Assembly: GCF_041262165.1 (NCBI RefSeq)
Contig: NZ_JBGCBY010000029.1
Location: 55,945-119,944, forward strand
Direction: 5' to 3'
DNA: 64,000 nucleotides
DNA from: Streptacidiphilus sp041262165
Lineage (GTDB): Bacteria; Actinomycetota; Actinomycetes; Streptomycetales; Streptomycetaceae
Both the position numbers and the translations under genes were made by a program. Under the pieces are notes generated by a model that ran no database searches, was not told the DNA's origin, and worked only from the letters and a program-made list of their open reading frames with translations. How positions within the stretch are numbered: position 1 is the stretch's first letter; each line of letters begins with the position of its first letter. This document shows positions 60,251 through 64,000 of this stretch, piece by piece.

Positions 60251-60774
60251 GCGACGGCCTCCACTACCCGGGCGGCACCCGCGGACCGGACGGCGGCCGG
60301 CCGCAGGGCGGCACCCGGGGTCGGGCCGGTGACCTCGCTCAGGGCACCGACGAAGGTGTGGAAGGAGCCGAGCCCCGCGCTGTCGTCGAAGACCGCGTCG
60401 AATCCCGCCTCGCGCAGGCGGCCCAGCAGCCGCTGGTTGCCCGCCCCGGCGATGCCGAGTTTGCCGCCGATGACGATCGGGGTGGTCCTCAGCTCGGGGC
60501 ATTCACGCAGACGGCCCACGACGCGCCCGCCGTCGGTGGCCCCATGACCGTTGACACTGCTGATCACGATCAGGTCCGGGCGCATCTCGCGGCAGCGCTC
60601 GACCATCAACTGGTCGGGCACGCAAGCGCCCAGGTTGGTCACCCGGTGCCCGAGCTCCTCCAGCAGCAGCTGAAGGAAGATCAGGTTCCAGGTGTGCGAG
60701 TCGGACGCGACACTGGTGACCACGACGCTGAGACCTGTGGTCGACGGTGTTGCGGTGACATGTGCCAGCTCCAT
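60247..60774 (-). CDS. glmS: Methylaspartate mutase, B12-binding small subunit (GlmS/MutS)
   Basis: 175 aa, cobalamin-binding flavodoxin-like domain plus an Ala-rich tail of about 30 residues. The cobalt-ligand motif is SDSHTWN (Asp-x-His kept; the usual following Gly is replaced), then LLLEELGHRVTNLGACVPDQ, VISSVNGHGATD and VIGGKLG. Forms the active enzyme with GlmE. First gene of the biosynthetic run, 77 bases after the regulator gene. The ATG at 60774 has only a weak GGGGACG site. Confidence 0.92.
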   Translation of the reverse strand: MELAHVTATPSTTGLSVVVTSVASDSHTWNLIFLQLLLEELGHRVTNLGACVPDQLMVERCREMRPDLIVISSVNGHGATDGGRVVGRLRECPELRTTPIVIGGKLGIAGAGNQRLLGRLREAGFDAVFDDSAGLGSFHTFVGALSEVTGPTPGAALRPAAVRSAGAARVVEAVA

Positions 60775-60851
60775 GTTTCGTCCCCGGGTTTGACGATCTG
60801 TCGGCTGTCTTCCCAACCGGCCGGGCACCCTGCTGCCCGGCTGCTCCGACG

Positions 60852-62189
60852 CTAGGCGCAGCTTTCTCCCTGATCAGGCAGTTGCACCGGCAGACCACCG
60901 GCGGTTGCTGGAACTTCCGCCAGTGCGTGGGCGACCAGCCGCGGCACCCTGAAGCCGTGCGCGTCCTGGGGTGGCCAGACCTGCAGCAGGCCGCACTGGA
61001 CCAGCGCGTGCAGGTCCTGGGCGCAACGGGCCGGACTTCCGCCGACCGCGCGGCCCACGGCCGCCAGAGTCCACTCCCGGTCCTGTCCGGCCAACTGGTG
61101 CAGCAGGGCCCTGCGCCCCTGCGGCAGCGCGTCCGCTGCCGCACGCAGAGCGGCGGCCAGCGTCCGTCTCTCGTCCACCGGCAGCGGCGGGTCGGCCACC
61201 GCCAGCGGATCGGCACGGGCCCACTCCGCCAACTGCCGCAGCGGGAGGATCAGGCACCAGTCGGCGGCGCACTCCAGCGCCAGGGGCAGTCCGTCCAGCA
61301 GATGGCACAGTTCGGCCAGCAGCGGCGCGTCTGCGGCCGAGGGTTGGAAGCCCGGCTGGGACCGCCGTACATGGGAGAGGAACAACCGGACGGCGGGCTG
61401 GTCCAGCAGCCCGCCCGGGTCCCCGTTCGGGACCGCGAGCCGGACCGGCAGCGGCGCCAGCGGCATCACCCGCTCACCCGGGAGCCCGACCGGGGCGCGG
61501 CCGGTGGCCACGACCCGGCGGTGGGGGTGACGCAGTCTCAGTCCGGCGAGGGTCGCACCCCAGGAGTCCGGGGCGAGGTCGTCGCAACCGTCGACCACCA
61601 GCAGTGAGCCGCCGCAGGACGACACGGGGATCGGCTCGGGCGGTCCACCGGCCCGAAGTGCCTCCGGGGTGGCCCAACTCACCTCCCAGCCATGGCCGGT
61701 GCGCAGCCGGTCGGCCGCGTCGGCGACCAGTCGGGTCTTGCCGACGCCGGGCAGGCCGCTGACCGTGAGCTGGCCCGGGCCCGCCGAGAGCAGCAGGTCG
61801 ACCAGCGCGGCCAGTTCGCGTTCCCGGCCCAGGGACGTCCCGGTGCGGGCAGCCGAGGCAGCGGGAGCGGCAGAGGCCGTCGAGGGCGTCGGAGGCCTTG
61901 GCAGCGACCACGGCCGGACGGCATCCGACTCCCCTGCCGATTCACCTCCGGTAGGCGCCCATGCCTGCTCAAAGGCGGCACTGCGGTCGCCTTCGAGGCG
62001 CAGCGCGGAGGACAGCAGCCGGACCGTCTCCCGGCGCGGGTGGTGCACGCGGCCGGCCTCCAGATCACGGAGGGCTCGGACGCTCAGTGCTGACAGGTCT
62101 GCCAACTCCTGCTGGGTGAGGCCGGATCGTAGCCGGAACTCACGAAGCAGGCTGCCGAATCGGCCTGCGGTAACGGGCATGACGGGCAT
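60852..62189 (-). CDS. XRE-family regulator with AAA/NB-ARC ATPase domain
   Basis: 445 aa. N-terminal XRE helix-turn-helix (FRLRSGLTQQELADLSALSVRALRDLEAGRVHHPRRET), linker, then a STAND-type ATPase: Walker A GLPGVGKTRL and Walker B LLVVDGCDD, with a helical C-terminal region. Probably an ATP-dependent pathway activator of the downstream operon. Divergent from the butyrolactone-receptor-like gene with an ARE-like site between. ATG 62189 chosen; GTG 62195 is an alternative, both after GAGGAG. Confidence 0.88.
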   Translation of the reverse strand: MPVMPVTAGRFGSLLREFRLRSGLTQQELADLSALSVRALRDLEAGRVHHPRRETVRLLSSALRLEGDRSAAFEQAWAPTGGESAGESDAVRPWSLPRPPTPSTASAAPAASAARTGTSLGRERELAALVDLLLSAGPGQLTVSGLPGVGKTRLVADAADRLRTGHGWEVSWATPEALRAGGPPEPIPVSSCGGSLLVVDGCDDLAPDSWGATLAGLRLRHPHRRVVATGRAPVGLPGERVMPLAPLPVRLAVPNGDPGGLLDQPAVRLFLSHVRRSQPGFQPSAADAPLLAELCHLLDGLPLALECAADWCLILPLRQLAEWARADPLAVADPPLPVDERRTLAAALRAAADALPQGRRALLHQLAGQDREWTLAAVGRAVGGSPARCAQDLHALVQCGLLQVWPPQDAHGFRVPRLVAHALAEVPATAGGLPVQLPDQGESCA

Positions 62190-62233
62190 GGCCACGGGTC
62201 TCCTCGGTAGGGAGGGTGTGGTGAGATGGTCAT

Positions 62234-62259
62234 AACAATACCGCGACGAAGGTTTGTTT
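62234..62259. promoter_or_regulatory. Second ARE-like site (weak)
   Basis: AACAATACC and GGTTTGTTT form an inverted pair with an 8-base core, looser than the site at 62333 but with the same half-site style. It lies in the leader of the XRE-ATPase gene. Confidence 0.35.
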
Positions 62260-62332
62260 CAAGGCCTCAGATCGAACATTTGGGCCATCACTTGGGATTT
62301 TCGACCGCTTCGGCGACCCGGTGGTGCCATAA

Positions 62333-62352
62333 AACAGACCGCAAGGTATGTT
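62333..62352. promoter_or_regulatory. ARE-type operator (butyrolactone receptor site)
   Basis: AACAGACCGCAAGGTATGTT: 8-base arms matching at 7 positions around GCAA. It agrees with autoregulatory elements bound by ArpA/ScbR-type receptors (GGT-TGT half-sites). 34 bases before the TetR start, so autorepression is expected. Confidence 0.65.
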
Positions 62353-62385
62353 GAATGGGCGGCGAGAGGATCCAAGGAGCGGACT

Positions 62386-63081
62386 ATGAAGCAGGAACGG
62401 GCGCGGCGGACGCGCGAGCAGGTACTGGACGCGGCGGCGGCGGAGTTCGCGGCGCACGGGTTCGCCCAGACCAGGCTCGAAACGGTGGTGGCACGCACCG
62501 GCATGTCCAAGGGGGCCCTCTATGGGCACTTCCGCTCCAAGGAGGAGCTGGCCCGGGCGCTGCTGCTGCACGCCGACCGGGCCTGGGGGGCACTGCTGGC
62601 CGGCGCGGAGCAGTCCTGTCTGCCTCCGCTGGCGACCCTGGAACTGCTCACCATCGGCCTGACCAACCAGCTGCGCGCGGACGTCCGGATCAGGGCGGCC
62701 CTGCGCCTGACGGCCGAACTTCCGCCGGACGAGCACAGTCGCCGGCCGCTCGGGGCGATTCCCCGGCGGATGGTCCAACTGACCGCCGAGGCTCAGTCCG
62801 CGCAGACCATCCTGCCCACCCACGCCCCGGCCACGGTGGCACAACTGCTGCTCACCACGGTACTCGGAATGCAGGCGCTGCCCACGCTCCAGCTCGACTC
62901 CGAAGTACCGGCCCGGATCGAGGAGTTGTGGCCGCTGCTGGCGCTGGCCGCGACCGGCGGTCGGGACGGGTCGGGCGGTCGCGACGGGTCGGGCGGTCGG
63001 GACGAGTCGGGCGGTCGGGACGAGTCGGGCGGTCGGGACGAGTCACTGCCCCGGCCGCCCGTCGACGTCACAGAGCGGTGA
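62386..63081 (+). CDS. TetR regulator, gamma-butyrolactone receptor-like
   Basis: 231 aa. N-terminal HTH like ScbR/ArpA (RRTREQVLDAAAAEFAAHGFAQ, GMSKGALYGHFRSKEELARAL) and a ligand domain with the family spacing. The C-terminus is extended by five GGRD(G/E)S repeats. AAGGAG lies 7 bases before the ATG. A good ARE-type operator upstream supports the assignment. It likely ties the NRPS operon to hormone signalling or acts as a pseudo-receptor for other small molecules. Stop overlaps the convergent SDR gene by 14 bases. Confidence 0.87.
   Translation: MKQERARRTREQVLDAAAAEFAAHGFAQTRLETVVARTGMSKGALYGHFRSKEELARALLLHADRAWGALLAGAEQSCLPPLATLELLTIGLTNQLRADVRIRAALRLTAELPPDEHSRRPLGAIPRRMVQLTAEAQSAQTILPTHAPATVAQLLLTTVLGMQALPTLQLDSEVPARIEELWPLLALAATGGRDGSGGRDGSGGRDESGGRDESGGRDESLPRPPVDVTER
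62956..63045 (+). repeat. 18-base coding tandem repeat, five units
   Basis: Encodes Gly-Gly-Arg-Asp-(Gly/Glu)-Ser five times at the C-terminus of the TetR protein; low complexity, likely length-variable. Confidence 0.92.
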
Positions 63082-63838
63082 AACCCCCGTCCACGGGCAC
63101 CACCGCGCCCGTGACGAAGGACGACTGCTCGCTGCAGAGCCAGGCCGCCGCCCGGGCGACCTCCTCAGGCAGCGCGGTGCGCGGCTGGATCGAGGCGGTG
63201 TGCAACTGCTCCTCGATACCGGGATTGGCCTCGAACCAGGCCTCCACCAACTCGGTGCGGGTGGTGCCGGGAGCGATCGCGTTGACCCGGATGCCCTGCG
63301 TCCCGTACTCGGCGGCCGCCGCCTTGGTGAGACCGATCACCGCGTGCTTGGCCGTGACGTAGGGGGCGGCCACCGGAGTCGCCACCAGGCCGCCGACGCT
63401 GCTCGTGTTGACGATCGTGCCGCCGCCGGAGGCGAGCATGGCCGGGATCTCCTTGCGCAGGCAGTTCCACACGCCCCGCACATTGACGTCCATGATGGCG
63501 TCGAAGACCGCGTCGTCCATCAGGTGGAGCGGCGTGCGCTCGACACCGTACCCGGCGTTGTTGAACGCGGCGTCGAGCCGGCCGTGGATCCGTACCGCGG
63601 CGTCCACCGCGCGGCCGACCTCCTCCGGCCGGGTCACGTCGGCGACCACGGCCGTGGCCCGGTGGCCGGCTGCCAACAGCTCGGCCTCCAGTTCCTTCAA
63701 CTGGCGCTCGCGGCGGGCCAGGAGGACCACCACCGCACCCTCGGCGGCGAAGACCCGTGCCGCGGCCGCTCCTATGCCACTGCTCGCGCCGGTGATCAGC
63801 GCGACCTTCCCGTCCAACATGCCTTCCCTGGATGTCAT
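63068..63838 (-). CDS. SDR-family oxidoreductase
   Basis: 256 aa classical short-chain dehydrogenase. Cofactor motif ITGASSGIGAAAARVF, FNNAGYG, catalytic NTSSVGG Ser and PYVTAKHAV Tyr-x3-Lys, C-terminal VTGAVVPVDGGF. The ARRERQ after beta-2 suggests NADP. Next to a butyrolactone-receptor-like gene it could reduce a butyrolactone 6-keto group, or tailor the peptide. ATG 63838 used; ATG 63820 is an alternative. The repeat element begins 51 bases upstream. Confidence 0.88.
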   Translation of the reverse strand: MTSREGMLDGKVALITGASSGIGAAAARVFAAEGAVVVLLARRERQLKELEAELLAAGHRATAVVADVTRPEEVGRAVDAAVRIHGRLDAAFNNAGYGVERTPLHLMDDAVFDAIMDVNVRGVWNCLRKEIPAMLASGGGTIVNTSSVGGLVATPVAAPYVTAKHAVIGLTKAAAAEYGTQGIRVNAIAPGTTRTELVEAWFEANPGIEEQLHTASIQPRTALPEEVARAAAWLCSEQSSFVTGAVVPVDGGFTAL

Positions 63839-63889
63839 GGACACCAGAAAAGCAGCGATCGCAGACCATGTGAAGAGCTCACCCGCCAC

Positions 63890-64000
63890 CAAGACCGACC
63901 GGCACATGGGGGGCGGCGTCGCGGGCCGATGGCTCTCGCCTGACCGGGTTGTCGTCAGTCGCCAGTGCTCCGCAATGGCTCCCTCCTCCGCCCCGCCCAG
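63890..64000. mobile_element. MITE-like palindromic repeat, copy 3 (cut by window edge)
   Basis: Starts CAAGACCGACCGGCACATG and reads the complement of the core of copies 1 and 2, so it is inverted relative to them. At least 111 bases. With copy 2 it brackets the NRPS gene block. Confidence 0.85.

Overview
High-GC actinobacterial chromosome, most likely Streptomycetaceae (Streptomyces or a close relative). Supporting signs are very GC-rich third codon positions, many GTG starts, ATGA/GTGA start-stop overlaps, a SARP regulator, a gamma-butyrolactone-receptor-like TetR protein, a T3PKS/methyltransferase/flavoprotein operon and a large NRPS operon. I see no rRNA, tRNA or CRISPR array.

Region 1 (1-13.6 kb) is sugar catabolism. 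It holds a GH42 beta-galactosidase (cut by the left edge), a divergent sugar ABC transporter with its LacI regulator, a small membrane protein, an APC amino-acid permease and a DUF1059 protein. A second LacI gene faces an operon of Gfo/Idh oxidoreductase, DUF993 and sugar isomerase/epimerase-like genes across a perfect palindromic operator. That operon ends in a GH35 beta-galactosidase cut to about 30 codons, next to a palindromic repeat element.

Region 2 (13.6-38 kb) is mixed. It has a lytic transglycosylase, a papain-fold protein, a two-component system and a redox operon (ApbE, ferric-reductase-like and b561-like heme proteins, NuoF-like flavoprotein, 3-Cys ferredoxin). Next come a GT-C-like membrane protein, an orphan ACP facing a SARP regulator, two lipoproteins and an orphan zinc anti-sigma factor. 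A phenolic-lipid cluster follows (type III PKS, ICMT-type methyltransferase, FAD oxidoreductase, divergent UbiA), then DUF2461, PIG-L, phosphoesterase, PrmC-like, DUF5519-like and secreted Hcp-like genes. Several of these genes look leaderless.

Region 3 (38-44 kb) degrades chitosan and chitin: a secreted GH2 exo-glucosaminidase and a GH20 hexosaminidase in one operon, followed by convergent ilvE.

Region 4 (44.2-64 kb) is the most striking part. A leftward operon of about 16 kb encodes a glutamate mutase (two subunits), a class II aaRS-core paralog without an anticodon domain, an FMN glutamate-synthase-like protein lacking the Fe-S cysteines, an MFS exporter, an amidase, MbtH, two NRPSs (C-C-A-T and C-A-T-TE) and a SnoaL-like protein. 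An XRE-ATPase regulator, a butyrolactone-receptor-like TetR gene with an ARE-type operator, and an SDR gene complete it. The block is bracketed by inverted copies of the repeat element seen at 13.3 kb. The enzymes suggest glutamate to 3-methylaspartate, perhaps to its amide, built into a very short peptide. I do not recognise a described pathway with this gene set.
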